From: Cycas panzhihuaensis
Lineage: Eukaryota; Cycadophyta
Assembly: GCA_023213395.1 (NCBI GenBank)
Contig: CM041465.1
Span: forward strand, 227,361,741 to 227,425,740
Direction: 5' to 3'
DNA: 64,000 nt
The notes beneath the pieces are model-generated. The model saw only the letters and a program-made list of their open reading frames with translations, was not told where the DNA came from and searched no databases. The first letter of the stretch is position 1; each line of letters opens with the position of its first letter. A program made the position numbers and the translations under genes. Below are positions 11,353 through 23,765 of this stretch, one piece after another.

Positions 11353-12770
11353 CATATTGGACATGAGTATCCCCAAATCTCCTACACTAATGGGTGGGTT
11401 GTTACTAGGTGAGAGAGTCCTCATCAGTTGACCCATGATCAGGTCATTAACCCAAGTTCTTATTCCTTTGTATCTCTCTCCTTATTAGTCTTCTTACTCT
11501 TTCTAAATAGTATGACATAGTCTTCTTACATAGAATGGGGTAATTTAGGGTGTCCACTTTTCAGGAACTAGTATATAGGGCATATTTAAGGATAGTAACA
11601 TTTGGGACTCTTTTGCTTGATAGAACTCCCAAGTTCTAGGAGCTTTGTTTATAATTTATTCCTCTTTATAGGAGTTCAGATAGTTATTATTACTTATTTT
11701 CTTATTTATTTAGCATATTATATATTTTTTTATTTATTTTCTAGGTTAGAATATATTTAAGTCCCATACCTCGTCTCAACCCCCATAAATTACTTCCATA
11801 CCTACTAAACTTGTAAGCTTAAGCTGATAGTGGGTATAATGTATCTTATCTATAAGATCATAAGTTTGGTAGATTTGAGCATCCACATATCACTTGCATT
11901 ATCCATCTCATTTCTCTTTCTCCTCTTAGCCTTTTAGGTTAGAGTTAAATCCTTCTACAAGTTAGTCTATCTTTTTGTGTTATCTTGTACTTTAGTTATC
12001 ATCAACCGTTTGGTTTTATTTTATCAACTTCCCTCCTTCCACCATCTCTTTCTATAAGAGGGCTAGTTCATCTAGAATGGCTTAAGTCCCAAATGAAAAA
12101 ATAAAATACCCTTATACTTAAATGGATAAGCACCGCCAATATAATATGAGAGTCATGGGTAAATAAATTTATCATAAAAAAAACATATAAATAATGATCA
12201 CAACTACATCTCCTTAGGACATTGCACATATAAGATTAATGAGCTCTTCAAAATAGCAAGATTTACAATGGCTTCTTTGTATTCTTCATGCAATTTGAAT
12301 CTTCCACAATAACCATATATGCTACAAAGCAAGCATAATGAGCCATAAACTTGATGCATGTGATGATATGGGTCTACTATGGGTCATGATTACTTATTCA
12401 CTCTAATATACCTTATTCTCTTTCATTCATTATAATGTATAACTATACTAATAGGTCTATCTTTTCACATAAATTTTTATCAATGACTACTAATGATCTA
12501 CAAGAGTTATAGGTGCCAACAAAAGGATAAGAAAGGACCATACCACTTTATATTCTTAGGTTTCTCAAAAATAATATCTTTTGATGATTATATAAATCTA
12601 CCATAGAAAAACTTGAAACCCTTCTCACATCATGCTTATAATGTCACAGATTGTAAAGATCATCGCAATGTGTATGTAGTCTTCATTATACTTTTCTTAC
12701 TTCATCCTACTTCTATTGTCCCACTTTGATATGACATCTCCTTAGGACTTTCACTTTGGACCTTCACCTT

Positions 12771-13306
12771 ACTTTGATACCATGTTACAATTTATTAAAC
12801 AACTTATGTAAAAACTCTAATATAACATTAAAATTATGTATAGGCTATCATACTATGTTAGCATTCCAATAATAACCTATATAATTAAGTAGGTAAATAA
12901 ATGTAATTACATGAGCAATCAATAATACAACAAATATAATAAAAAATAAGAATAAGGGCAAAGAGTTAGTTATGAAATTATATATCTAATACCATGTTCA
13001 ATATGGAAAACTTATGAATAGAAAAAACCATCTCTAAATATATATAAAATCTCATATTAATAAAAGATAATCAATCAATCCTCATGATGAGTTCTTTAGC
13101 CTTACAAGGAGTACTAGGTGATCTAATTTACTTTACAATATATATTGTCATTACATAGTTGTGTCACCTCATCATTATCCAATGACATTTTACTCATACA
13201 TTAACTAATAAGATCATGTATGTAGGAACATTTTTATATTGACTAATAATGACTCATTCACTAATGAAACATTATATTGGTTTTCGTGAAATGTAATATT
13301 CTAACA
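12771..13306 (-). mobile_element. Partial minus-strand LTR element H: LTR plus primer site
   Basis: On the minus strand a 524-bp LTR-like unit (plus 12783-13306) begins TGTTAGAATATTACATTTC and ends AAATTGTAACA. It is followed directly by TGGTATCAAAGT (plus 12771-12782), a decayed initiator-Met primer site. TG...CA ends and primer adjacency support a 5' LTR. The interior leftwards has no recognisable gag/pol and no second LTR was found, so the element is truncated or extremely decayed. Confidence 0.65.
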
Positions 13307-13637
13307 TACCCAAATGTTAGATGTAGTTTAAAGTAGATATTATATGTCTTTAATACCACTTGGTAGAACCCTAATCAAAATGATAATTTATATTAACAAC
13401 TAATAAAATTATACTATTATATAAAGGAGAATAAAGTTATTGAGAGCACTTAAGTGGCTATAGATCTAATTAAAGTTAAATCTAAAAATTAATCAATGAT
13501 ATTTTTTAGAACTCTGTCACCTTTTAAATGCTTGATTTTTTAAAATCTTTTAATGAAGCCAGTTTTTCTCTTCTATGTTACAGGTTCACAATATTAAACT
13601 TGCATATAAATAATAATATGGGATTAAAAAGTTAATA
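13307..13637. other. Host flank of the giant nest
   Basis: 331 bp of AT-rich DNA with no recognisable feature. Its last five bases, TAATA (13633-13637), are the left target duplication of element F. Confidence 0.5.
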
Positions 13638-14037
13638 TAGAATGTGATTTCACCAATTATTCTCTAAATTTAAGCACACAAACATGAATGTTAGATAATA
13701 TTTTAGCACTTTATTATAATTTGTAAGATGGATTATAAAGGAGAGCTCACAAGTTTACTAAAAGAGCACCAAAAAATCATCAAAAGGGGGCATTGAAGTA
13801 TAACCTCTATAAAATAATAAGACTCAATAACTTTCCATTTATAATAAGCTGGCCTTAAATAGTCAAGAGAAACCCCTTTGTATAAGATACTATTGGTAGA
13901 GAAGATAACTTCAATTTTCATTAGCAAACATAAGTAGCTCATGCACAAAGGTTAATAACCAACCCTAACCATTGACGTCTCCTTAGCATAAGTGTTAGCT
14001 TAATCATTTCCACCTAATGATAAGTGATCATGTAATA
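13638..14037 (-). repeat. Element F 3' LTR (left) with polypurine tract
   Basis: 400 bp; on plus it runs tagaatgtg...catgtaata, pairing with 51551-51950. The polypurine tract complement agccccctcccca follows at 14038-14050. The LTR terminus TGTTAC has become TATTAC by G-to-A. Confidence 0.9.
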
Positions 14038-14055
14038 AGCCCCCTCCCCAGATAT

Positions 14056-14931
14056 GTTGAGTCCTCAAATCCAAGAAAAAGATAAGGATATTGCTTAACA
14101 AATTTTGTAAACTCCCATATAGCTTTGTCTAGTTAATAATTGGTCCATTATTACAAGTACTCATAAATGGTCCTATTTCAAAGGCAGTGTTAGTAATTGG
14201 CAAGAAGATGGTTAGGTAGAATAGTGAAATATTACTCTTCATCTAAAACTAGCAAGGTAGATTGAGGTATTATATTATTACTAAGGTTTTTATTAAGTTA
14301 TGAGATATGGAATATATTGTGGACTTTTATATAGGAGGGAAGCTCAAGTGCATATACTTTACTAATTCATTGAAAAATCTTGTATAAGCCATAGTAACAG
14401 GGACTTAACTTTTGGATTTTATGATGTTTAAGGAACTATTGCTTATATAGTTAAAGCTGAAGGAATATAAAATCACCTATATCAAATAATTGATTAAAAT
14501 AATAGTGGTCAGTGAGTTATTTCATGTGATTTTTAGTTGCTACAAGGTTTTGTTTAAGTATATGAAGAATCAAGTTAATGTATTAGAGTATTTATTGGAC
14601 TATAATAGTACAAATATTAGTGGCAAGAGTATGGTGAGATTAGGGGAGATATCCATAAAGGGCCATGAAGGAGGACATGCCAATCACTGAGAGGTATGAA
14701 GAGTTGCAATAGTGTTCGATAAGAGCTAGCCATGAGGTCTATTTATGTTGATGTTCTGGCATAGAGCATCATAAATATACTTCTAAAGTCTTATTTAAAA
14801 CTTTAAATTGACCATCAATTTACAAATGGTAAGTTAAGCTCATATTAAGCAAGGTGTTAGACACCTAAAAGAATTCTTATGAAAATATACTTATAAATTT
14901 TAAATCTTGATTACAAACTATTTATGATGGG
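14056..14931 (-). pseudogene. Element F integrase C-terminus and chromodomain
   Basis: Minus-strand translation gives, near 14280-14330, the 'IKVHNIFHIS' block that follows the integrase core in Ty3 elements. Near 14058-14200 come NRTIYEYL, a Trp-containing KAIWEFTKFVKQYP block and FEDST. This is the chromodomain of chromoviruses, thought to steer integration to marked heterochromatin. Conserved Trp/Arg codons have become stops (EYL**W). Region 14690-14931 matches 27500-27660 of element D, confirming kinship. Copia B interrupts the integrase at 14931/26113. Confidence 0.75.
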
Positions 14932-15271
14932 TGTTAGGATGGCAATTAATTATTAAGCCACTTGTTAATGTTGATGCATGGCTTAATTATATTATTAATG
15001 ACAAGGTGTGAGTTATTCAAAAGGTCACAACCTTTAATAGTTGATACCTCTTGATGGATTATAAATATCCTGTATTCCATTATATATTCATTAAGTAATT
15101 GGAATCAATGTGATCGATAGGTCTTTTGTGATGGGTTTTTTCTCAAAAGGGTTTCATGTATATATCTTGTGTACTATATAATTATTCTTTATTTATATTA
15201 TTTTACTTATTATGTATGGTAAAGATTTAATGATATGTAAGCATGTGTGTATTTATTTAGATTTTTTAATA
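14932..15271 (+). repeat. Copia B 5' LTR
   Basis: 340 bp, TGTTAGGATGG... to ...TTTTTTAATA. A TATA-like gattataaatatcc lies near 15057-15071 and is kept in the 3' copy. The primer site follows at once. Confidence 0.92.
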
Positions 15272-15284
15272 TGGTATCGGAGCC
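15272..15284 (+). other. Copia B primer-binding site
   Basis: TGGTATCGGAGCC, one base off the initiator-Met complement TGGTATCAGAGCC, directly after the LTR. Confidence 0.9.
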
Positions 15285-16609
15285 ATAAGGTTCTATACAA
15301 CTAAAGTTAGAGTTAGGTGGAGTGATAAGATCATAGGTATTTGGGTAAAGCCAATAAATCCCAAGTTTCTTGAGGATTTTCTCTTCTCTAATAAATTATA
15401 GAGTAGGCATAGTGATCAATGGTTATTAAGGATATGAAACTCACCTATTAATAAGGTTAATACACTATTTATAGTAAAAAAATAGACTTGCAAGCTTTTT
15501 AGAATGACTTAGGCTCATTTTAGAGTCATGCAGAGTTGGTTGGGGGTGTTGGGCACTATTTAAAGCTAGTGATCATTAATAAGGCTTCCCATCCAAAACC
15601 TACCTATGATCACTTAACTTCTTCCATTAGATTGTTTAAGTGTGTGATCAACACTAAGTTATGTCTTAATGATTCTTCTTAAAGTTAACCCTCTCAGAAA
15701 ATAAAAGTAATCCATCTTACTAAAAGAAGAAAAAATAAGGCATTTAATTGAATTTGGTATTAAAAATCAATGTTTTGCATTAAAAAATCTTTTTTTCTTA
15801 CCTATGGATGAGATTACATCTATATAAGGTGGTTTTCTATCCATAAAGAGGTTGTTGGGTAGTATTTAAAACTATATAAAGAATTTTGTTTATGTGTGTT
15901 AATTTATATCAGAGATTGGGTGATTTTTAATGATTGTAGCCCTATTTGCTCTTTATTTTTAGTATATTTTATGTGGAAAAGGACTAATACCTACTTGAGT
16001 ATATAAATTATAGTGTACGATTATATTTCCCAAGCCACACAATGTATTGATAAGCCGTGCCGAGCTTAAACTTCTCTATGCAAGCCACAAGCCTTCACAC
16101 AATAATTGCACCTCTTAAAACACATCTATTAAAGTCAATTAATATATTTTGAAGAGTATTTGATATATATTAAGGTTTATCAATCTTAATCCCTCCTTAA
16201 TAATAGTTTATAGATGATTTATAGTATGTGCATTAAGTGAAAAGTCCTGTAAGTATAGTGGATAATTACCTATCAAAAAATAAGACTTTTGGCATATTCT
16301 TATATAAATTAGAGTTCATAACCTTTGAAAAAACATTAATATAATAGAATTTCTAGTTTTGTGAAGAACTTTTTATGGATTTTAAGTAGTTTTTAAAGTT
16401 ATTTAAAGGATTGGAGAACCATCTTGAGTCCTAGTGCTATTGGGTTGACTATTGGTAAGCAATTTTTGGCTTGCATAACCATTAATTTAGGTGCTATAGT
16501 ATATGTACTTATGAAGAAGGAAGAATACATTGAAGTTGGTATTATCCAAAGGACTATAAATGTAGTAGTCCAGTGTTCTTGACTTCATTTTAAAGCTCAT
16601 TTCTCAAGA
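15285..16609 (+). other. Copia B leader, no gene seen
   Basis: 1.3 kb between primer site and gag, AT-rich and without recognisable domains. It may hold the packaging signal, but nothing specific can be read. Confidence 0.5.
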
Positions 16610-16998
16610 ATGGACAAATTAATACCTAAAGTCATCATTAATGGCAATAACCTTAGAGAGTGGAAGGCTAATATGGAGTTAATCCTTATGGTAAACTAAC
16701 TCTAGGTGATAATAAAGGTAAAAGTAGACACAATTTTACTTGATCATAAAGAATGTATTTATCTTCAAGAGAAGTAGTTCATGGTAGCTAAATTATTAAA
16801 TTATCATTAGCACTAAACCAAAGAGTGGTGGTTCATGTCATTAGCACCAGACTAGATAGTGGTGCTTCATAACCTTAATCAATCAGATGAAATATGGATA
16901 AAGTTATGTAATACACTTGAGAAGAAAAAGATAAATAGGTATCTTACTTTGATGTTGGAGCTTCTCAATTCTACGATGGAAGATGAGACAAATATAAA
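16610..16998 (+). pseudogene. Copia B gag, N-terminal part
   Basis: From ATG 16610: MDKLIPKVIINGNNLREWKANMELIL is legible (shown here only as the family pattern 'I.NG.NL.eWk..Mel'), then stops. A clean stretch 16859-16998 includes NQSDEIWIKLCNTLEKK, the UBN2 'a.e.W..L...e' block. The nested element A enters at 16998 and gag resumes at 22054. Confidence 0.7.
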
Positions 16999-17497
16999 TG
17001 TTAGATATATTAAACACTTTATAAGTATTACATGGGTATAAATGTTATATCCAAGCCCCTTAGTAGGGATCAGGGGCTTGTGGTAGGGCCCTCAACTAAG
17101 GAGTCTAGGGGGGCAGTAACCTCCAGGTGGGGTTTCGAGGGAAGGAGCCCTAAAAAAAAAATTTAGGTATCTTATGGGGATCTTTTTTGACCCATAGTTT
17201 ATGTCCATTATATTTTAAGACTACAAGGTAGTATCTTATAAATTTATATCTATATATTCTTCTATAATGACACATATAAAATGGTTAGATAAGTCTTTAA
17301 TGAGTCAATGAGAAGAGAGTTAGGATTTTTATCTCTATAATTCTTTAGTTATTACTCAAATTAATAAAATCTCTATGTTTAGAATAAAATCTCCTAACAT
17401 TCTTTATTGTGTACTTGGTTTATTTATGTTATTTATTCTTTGTATGGTTTAGAGTTATATTAACATACTACTTATATGATTATATTTTTTTTCTTTA
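16999..17497 (+). repeat. Copia A 5' LTR and primer site
   Basis: 499 bp, starts TGTTAGATATATT. It holds a G-rich block (aggggcttgtggtaggg, aggggggcag). After a 2-bp spacer comes the decayed primer site TGGTATCAAAGTT at 17500-17512. Confidence 0.9.
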
Positions 17498-17512
17498 TTT
17501 GGTATCAAAGTT

Positions 17513-18340
17513 AAGGATTTTAGTTTAGTAAGAAGCCATTTGAAAAGTAGAAATCTTATCTGATGAACTTGAGTATAAAGATTATGGAAAGCACTATAAA
17601 GATAGAGATTAAAAAGTTTAATAGATAAAACTTTAAGTTATAGAAGCTAAATATAGAACATATCCTCATTAAGAAGGATCAATGGATCATAGTAGGAAGA
17701 GTGAAGATTATAAATATGGATGATGAAGAAGCTTGATTAAAAAGTAATTAGTTCGATAAAGTTATTCCTTTCAAACATAGTGTTATTAAACATTGTCACA
17801 AAGTATATAGACAAAGATCTATGGAATACGTTAGGGGCTTTGTATGAGACTAAGTCCTTAGTTAATAAGCTATTTCTTTAAAAAAAAAGTTATATTCACT
17901 CAAGATGAGTTATGAAGATATAATTATAGATCACCTCACTATATCTAACACCATGGTGTGCTAGCTTATTTTAGTTGGGATAATAATGTCTAAGGAAGAT
18001 AAATATATTATCCCATTATATTCACTTCTTGATTCTTAGGATAATCTTATAATGACAATTAGCATCACAGCTACTAACACTCAAAAATTTAATGATGTTA
18101 TTATTGCCCTACTATTAGAAGAGACAAGGTAAAAATCTTCTAAGAATTATTTGAAAGAAGCATTAGCATTGAGAGTTCAAACATTAGATTATAACCAACA
18201 AAGACCTAGGAATTTATGACCAAAATCTTTAGGGAAATCTAAATTTCCAGGTAGAGGCCCCTTAGTATGCTAAAGATGTAAGAAGGTTGGTCATTTAAAG
18301 TGTTAATATTAAGAAAAGGTTAATAATAAAAAGTCACCTA
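17513..18340 (+). pseudogene. Copia A gag with zinc knuckle
   Basis: The legible gag begins near 17583 (MESTIKIEIKKFNR) and continues through IIDHLTISNTM. At 18268-18310 is a zinc knuckle C-x2-C-KKVGH-x4-Y, in which the last Cys codon TGT is now TAT. Gag forms the particle; the knuckle binds RNA. At least a dozen stops. Confidence 0.7.
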
Positions 18341-18354
18341 AAACTACTTCTTCC

Positions 18355-18720
18355 ATGATAGTAAAAGCCTCTAATAAAGCTGATGGTAATGTTTATTTAA
18401 CAACCTCAAATAAGTTATCAAATGTTGAGTATTGTTTAATTAACTTCAGTGCCTCACTTCATATTACTCCCTATAGGGAGTGGTTCTATGAATATAAAAG
18501 TATTAATAGAGGTGAAGTATTCCTTAGGGATCATTACCCATATATTGTAGGTTGTGGAGGGGTGAAAGTTTATTTTATTGATAGTAAGATTAAAATTATC
18601 TCTAATATGAGTTATATTCCTAGTTTGGCTATGAGTCTATTATCTGTTAGTCAAATGGATGATGTAGGAATATAAGTGATTTTCAATAAAGATAGTTATA
18701 GAATGGTTCGAGGAGTATTA
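18355..18720 (+). pseudogene. Copia A protease
   Basis: A 106-codon open stretch (18355-18675) covers the copia aspartic protease. The active site expected as D-S-G-A-S reads N-F-S-A-S (around 18440), so the catalytic Asp is lost by a GA change typical of deamination. The downstream block MSYIPSLAMSLLSVSQM is the standard 'l.YvP.l..NLlSv.ql' of copia proteases. Confidence 0.8.
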
Positions 18721-18849
18721 GTATTAGTAAGAGGGATCTAATTTAGAACATTGTATATTCTTGATATGAGTATGATATATGCTAGTAGTTACGGTCTAAC
18801 TATTATAAAAAATAGTAGTAATGTAGGTAAGACCCAAGTATCAATTGTT

Positions 18850-19745
18850 AGTAAAACTATGATGTGACATCAGAGATTGAACCACAATAGAAATAAACAT
18901 CTCCATGATTTATTCTCCAAAGGTATGGTAGAAGATATATTTGGAATTGATGGCTTCTTTGATTTTAATTTTGTGAGCATTGTGTTTATGGCAAATAAAG
19001 CTGATTCAATTTTTCTTGAAGCTTAAAGAGAGCAAAGGGTATTTTGTAATTAATACATAATGATATTTTTGGACCTATTAATATACCCTTACTAGGTGGG
19101 TCTGAATACTTTATTTCATTCATAGATGATTTTTTAAGAAAGATATAGTTGTACTTTCTTAGGTAAAAATATAAGGTCTTCAACAAATTTAAAGAATTTA
19201 AGGCCTTGGTTGAGTATTAGAGTGACAAGCAGATTAAGGTATTAAGAACTAATAATAGAGGCAAGTTTTTCTTAAAGGTGTTTGAGCATTTATATAAATC
19301 ATGTGGAAAAACTAGGTAAAAGATAACTCCCTATATGCCATAATAGAATGGAGTTATTAAAAAGATGAATAGGACCTTGCTAGATAAATCAAAGAGTATG
19401 ATTAATATTGTCGGTTTAGAGAAGAAATTCTAGGTTGAGGATGTGATGATTGTAAACTATCTAATAAATGGATCACCAATTACTGCCTTAGTATATAAAA
19501 TGCCTAAAGAAGTATGATTTGGTAAGATGCTATCTCTTGGTCATCTTAGAGTGTTTGGTTATGAAGCTTTATGCATGTTCCTAGCCTGTAAAGGACTAAG
19601 CTTGATTTCAAAGCACAAAAGACTATTTTCATTGGCTATGGTGATGGTGTTAAAGGGTACAAGACTTATAAGCATAAAATACAAGAAGTTATATATAGTC
19701 ATGATGTAATCTTTAGAGAGGAGTTTAAGTCTATAAAGGGGGATG
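18850..19745 (+). pseudogene. Copia A integrase
   Basis: GAG-pre-integrase HHCC: HQRLNH with CEHC further on (zinc-binding, 18868-18995). Catalytic core: HNDIFGP keeps the first Asp (about 19047). LRTNNRGKF replaces the second Asp by Asn (about 19240). The third motif reads P-stop-stop-NGVIKKMNRT (19338-19375), CAA and CAG turned to TAA and TAG and the catalytic Glu to Lys. SFIDDF and the C-terminal LGHLRVFGYEA block (19537) are also visible. Clearly inactive. Confidence 0.85.
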
Positions 19746-20760
19746 AAAAACTAAAGGAGGAAGTCTCTAAGAAGGTATAGTTTGAGGTAAGGGATAAAGA
19801 TCCTAGATTAAAATATGAGTTAACTAAAGAGGCCAGCTTTAGAGGTAGCCCAACCTCAAGAACCCCACATCTTAATAAGATTAGCTCAGGAGAGAAAACA
19901 GACTAACAAGTATATTACTGAAGACTTTTATTGTTCCTCTTTTATTTTATCTACTACATATGATGATCTAGGTGCTATTTGGAGGCTCTAGAGTCAAAAG
20001 AGAGCCAACTCTAAATGAAGGTCATGGAATAAGAAATGATGACCTTAAATAAAAATAATACATAGGATTTTGTGGATCTTCTTGATAATAAAAAACTTAT
20101 TAATAATAAATAGATCTTCAAGAAGAAGTTTTAGGAAGCTAGTACTGTGAAAAAGCACATCATCCACTTGGTAGTAAAGGGTTATTCCTAGGTCTTAAGG
20201 GAATAGATTTTGGTAAGGTTTTTTATCATGTTGAAAAGGTAACTTCAATTATATTTTTGTTGGCTATAATAGTTACCAGTGATCTTGAGATGGATTAGAT
20301 AGATGTGAAGACAATATTTCTTTACAGTAACCTCGAGGAAGAAATTTATATATTGTAGCCTAAAGGTTTTGAACTTATATGGAAGGAGAATATGGTATGC
20401 AAGTTGAAGAGGTCATTATATGGATTTAACCAATCATCGAGGATGTGGTATTAGAAGTTTGATTTACATATGTTGATAAATGACTTTATACATAACAAAG
20501 TAGATTATTATTTCTATTATAAATAGGTTAATAATCACTTTTTATTTTGGCTTTATATATTGATGATATACTTTTAGTTGATAATAGTAAAAAGATAAAT
20601 GGACTTTTGGAGGCCAACTAGCATCTCATTTTGAGATGAAGGATCTAAGTGCTATATATTTTATTTTGGGCATTGAAATTAAAAAGGATAGGAGAAATAG
20701 GAAGATTTGGCTTAGTTAGAGGTGATATATTAAGATGACACTACAGTAGTTTAGTTTGTA
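19746..20760 (+). pseudogene. Copia A reverse transcriptase
   Basis: Copia RT with many stops. The best-preserved piece is the catalytic box ALYIDDILLVDN (about 20552-20586), a variant of the copia YVDD motif with both Asp intact. Upstream, WYASxRGHYMDL near 20400 is a decayed 'LkkslYGLkQ' region. Confidence 0.75.
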
Positions 20761-20989
20761 AAATGGCAAGCCAATTAATATTCCTCTTCTTATTGGTTTA
20801 AAATTATCAACTAAACAATACTTGAAGACTTGCCAAGAACTTAAAGACATGACATTTATCCCTTATGCTAATGTAGTTGGTAGTCTGATATATATAATAG
20901 TTCACACTTAACTAAATATTACCAATACAGTGGGACTAGTTAGCAAGTATATGTTAAACCTAAATAAGGAGAATTAGGTGGCTGTGAAA

Positions 20990-21440
20990 AGGATTTTTAA
21001 CTATTTATAGGATACATCAAACTATAGAATTTGTTAATAAGAAGATCCCATGAAGATAATAATAGTAAACCTGAAAGGAGTCTACAAGTAGGTATATTTT
21101 TACCTTTTATAGTGGTGCAGTTAGCTAGATGAGCCAAAAATAGCAAGTTATAGTACTTTCTAGCACAGAAGGAGAGTATATGAAAATTACTCATGCATGC
21201 AAGGAAGTTGTTTAGTTACAAAGACTGTGCATAAATATTAGCTTGAAGTAGGATGTTGTGAGGCTAGATTATAATAGTCAAAGTATAATCTACCTAATGC
21301 AAAATGCTATATTTCATGCTTAATCAAAGCATATTGATGTGTAGTTCTATTATGTGAGAGAAATAATTTAATACTACAAGGTATGCTTACAAAAGATTGC
21401 TATGTAGGAGAATACTGCAAACTCATTAACCAAGATTATT
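20990..21440 (+). pseudogene. Copia A RNase H remnant
   Basis: A poorly preserved RNase H: the region 21085-21420 matches the positions of the TDADWAG, SSTEAEY (here near 21160, LAQKESI in the shifted frame) and 'H..TKHIDv' blocks (near 21320, KAYXCV). Identified mainly from its location between RT and the polypurine tract. Confidence 0.5.
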
Positions 21441-21547
21441 AGCATAAAAAAAATTAGATGGTATAGAAAGTTAATATGTATTTATGATTTTGTCATTCGG
21501 TAGTTATTTATATAGATTTCATGTAAAATGTTTAATAAATAGGAGAT

Positions 21548-22048
21548 TGTTGGATATGTTGAATACTTTATAAGTGTTACATGGGTATAAGTATTACACT
21601 AGAACCTCTCTTAGTGGGATCTAGGGGCATATGGTAAGGCCCTCAATTAGGGGGGTTGGGTGACCAGTGGTCCCCAAAGCAAAGGTTTAGGGGTGGGAGC
21701 CCCAAAAAAAAATGTTTTGGTGTCTTATAGGGGTCTTTTCTAACTAGTGGTTTATGCTAATTATATTATGAAATCATAAGATGATATCTTGTAAATTGAT
21801 ATCTATATATTCTTCTATAATAACATATATAAGAAGGTTAGATGAGTCTTCGATGAGTTAATGAGATGAAAGTTGGGATTTTTATTTTTATAGTTCTTCA
21901 GTTATTACTCAGATTAATAAAAGGTCTATACTTAAACTAGAATCTCCTTGTGCTCTTTGTTGTGTGGTTAGTTTATTTATGTTATTTATTCTTTACATGG
22001 TTTGGAGTTTTGTTAACACATTGCTTCTACAGTTATATTTTCTCTTCA
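21548..22048 (+). repeat. Copia A 3' LTR
   Basis: 501 bp, TGTTGGATATGTT... to ...CTCTTCA, preceded by ataggagat (21539-21547), the usual copia 'GGGAGAtTGTTGG' junction in decayed form. It pairs with 16999-17497 with many transitions. Confidence 0.92.
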
Positions 22049-22053
22049 ATAAG

Positions 22054-22585
22054 TTTCCACTTAAATAAAGCCATTAATCTAAAGAATAAGCTGGAAGGGT
22101 TGAAACTAAATTTGATTAATGATATACTATTATTTATATTAATTATGTTAAAACTACTAGCTACATTTATAACTTTCTAGATCATTTATAATAGAGATAA
22201 AGTGATGGAGGGTGAAATATTTAATGGTATTAAAAATCTAATTCTAGTTGAGGATGCCAAGATTAAACATCATGGAATACTTGGAGATTTTGATTCAAAT
22301 CATACCCTATTCATGAGAACATAAAGGAGAGAGATCGTTCAGGAGGAAAATTTAACATAGAGGACAGAGGAAGAATCTTGGAGAAGAACAAATTTATTGA
22401 AAAATGTAACTACTATAAGAAGGAAGGCCACAAAAAGAAGAATTATTAGTTCAAAAGGTGGGATAAATGTAATGCTAGCCAAGGTGATAAAAGGAAGAGT
22501 CTTACAACACATTATGTTAGAGTTCCAACCTTATCAACCAAGTTAAGTTAGAGAGATTATTAGATTTTAGACTATAGAGCTTAGA
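22054..22585 (+). pseudogene. Copia B gag, C-terminal part with zinc knuckle
   Basis: Gag continues after insertion A. A zinc knuckle lies at 22405-22450: CNYYKKEGHKKKNY-stop. The second Cys (TGT to TAT), the last Cys (TGT to TAT) and the following Trp (TGG to TAG) are all G-to-A changes. Basic residues follow, as usual for copia nucleocapsid. Confidence 0.75.
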
Positions 22586-22900
22586 AGTATGTCTCTTTTC
22601 AGAAGCAGAATTTTGATACATAGAGTGCAGATCTTAGTAATGCTGAGATTATCCTTGAAGATGCTTATGTATTACCTATTGAAGGTGTTGGTGATATATC
22701 TTTAGCAGGAGGTAAATTTAAAGGGGTATATTATGTACCTAATGTGAAGATAAATTTGCTTTCCACTCAAAAGATCTGCAAACAAGGAATGAAGATCAAG
22801 CTTTATAAAGATAGATGTTTGATTAAGGACCTAAAACAAAATTTCTCTATCAATGCTATTAGGAAAATTTCAATCTTAAAATAGATCTTATGCTTCTATT
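22586..22900 (+). pseudogene. Copia B protease
   Basis: The active-site region reads ...SADLSNAE (22623-22645) where DSGA-type residues are expected and no clean D-S-G is seen. GVYYVPNVKINLLSTQKIC (22714-22780) is the canonical C-terminal protease block. Short stretches of clean frame, then stops. Confidence 0.75.
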
Positions 22901-23765
22901 TCTAGCACTAATGATGTGAGCAAGCTATGGCATGATTGCCTAGGTCACCTTAATTATAGAAGCATTATATTAATGAAAAGGTTAAAAATGGTAGAAGGAT
23001 TACCATTTGTTTTATATTCAAAAGGTGCATTTGAAGGGTGTATATATAGGATGCATTATCACTATCATTTTGCTTGGAATAATGCTTGGAGAGCTAAGGA
23101 GAAGTTTGAACTTGATCCAAGGAGAAGCTTGAACTTGTGTTTATTTCGTTAAGAATAATTCAAATGTATTTGACTACTTTCATTATTAGAAAGTAAGTGT
23201 CAAAAATAAACGTGATAAAAATATTGAGGAGTAATAATGGCAAAGAATATGACAATCATGTATTTAATTAGTTCTATTGAGGTCATGGTATAAAATAGGA
23301 ATTTAGTATCCCATATACCCCACAATGGAATGGTGTTATAGAGAGAAAGAATCACACCATGATAGAAATGGCAAAGTATATGGTGCATTAAAAAAACTTG
23401 TCACCGATGTTTTGAGCAGAAGCTATTATGACTGTTATTTACATTATAAGCATGGTACCTACTCAAGTAGTTCAAAACATGACTCCTAAAGATAAATAGA
23501 CTAATCATAAACTAGCCATTAGTCATTTAAAAATATTTGGATGCATAGCATATGCATATATCCTTGATGATAATTATAAGAAGCTAGATCACAAGAGTTT
23601 GAAATGCATATTTATGGGGTATTTCAATTAGAATAAAGTTTATAGACTATGGGATCTACAAGGGAGAAAAATTATGATTAATCAAGATGTTAAATTTGAT
23701 AATCCATCAACATATTATGTTAAGAAGTCATCAAAAGAACCTTTTTACCCCTAATACTTCTATTT
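22901..23765 (+). pseudogene. Copia B integrase
   Basis: A clean open stretch 22916-23152 carries the pre-integrase block LWHDCLGHLNYRS (His pair present). Core: LRSNNGKEY near 23222 has Asn for the second catalytic Asp. PYTPQWNGVIERKNHT (23312-23358) keeps the catalytic Glu. C-terminal LKIFGCIAYAYI and SLKCIFMGYFN (23530-23632) are typical copia integrase ends. Broken by stops at former Gln/Trp codons. Confidence 0.85.

Larger units (their letters stand above)
9481..12770. other. Gene-free AT-rich DNA
   Basis: No LTR pair, primer site or recognisable domain found. The first 1.2 kb is strongly T/C-rich on the plus strand, as expected of A/G-rich minus-strand coding DNA, but no protein family emerged. 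It contains a 19-base A run with CAA repeats (10779-10811) and a small tandem duplication (11199-11330). A phrase at 12085-12160 (agtcccaaatg...) may be a retroelement scrap. The motif catctccttaggac occurs near 12207 and 12737. Confidence 0.4.
16999..22048 (+). mobile_element. Full-length Ty1/copia element A nested in B
   Basis: 5050 bp; LTRs 16999-17497 and 21548-22048; target duplication ATAAA (16994-16998) / ATAAG (22049-22053). Same orientation as its host B, but of a different copia family (different LTR, longer G-rich tract). Gag, protease, integrase, RT and RNase H are recognisable but heavily stopped: both LTRs differ at very roughly one position in five to six. Insertion is in B's gag. 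Confidence 0.92.
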
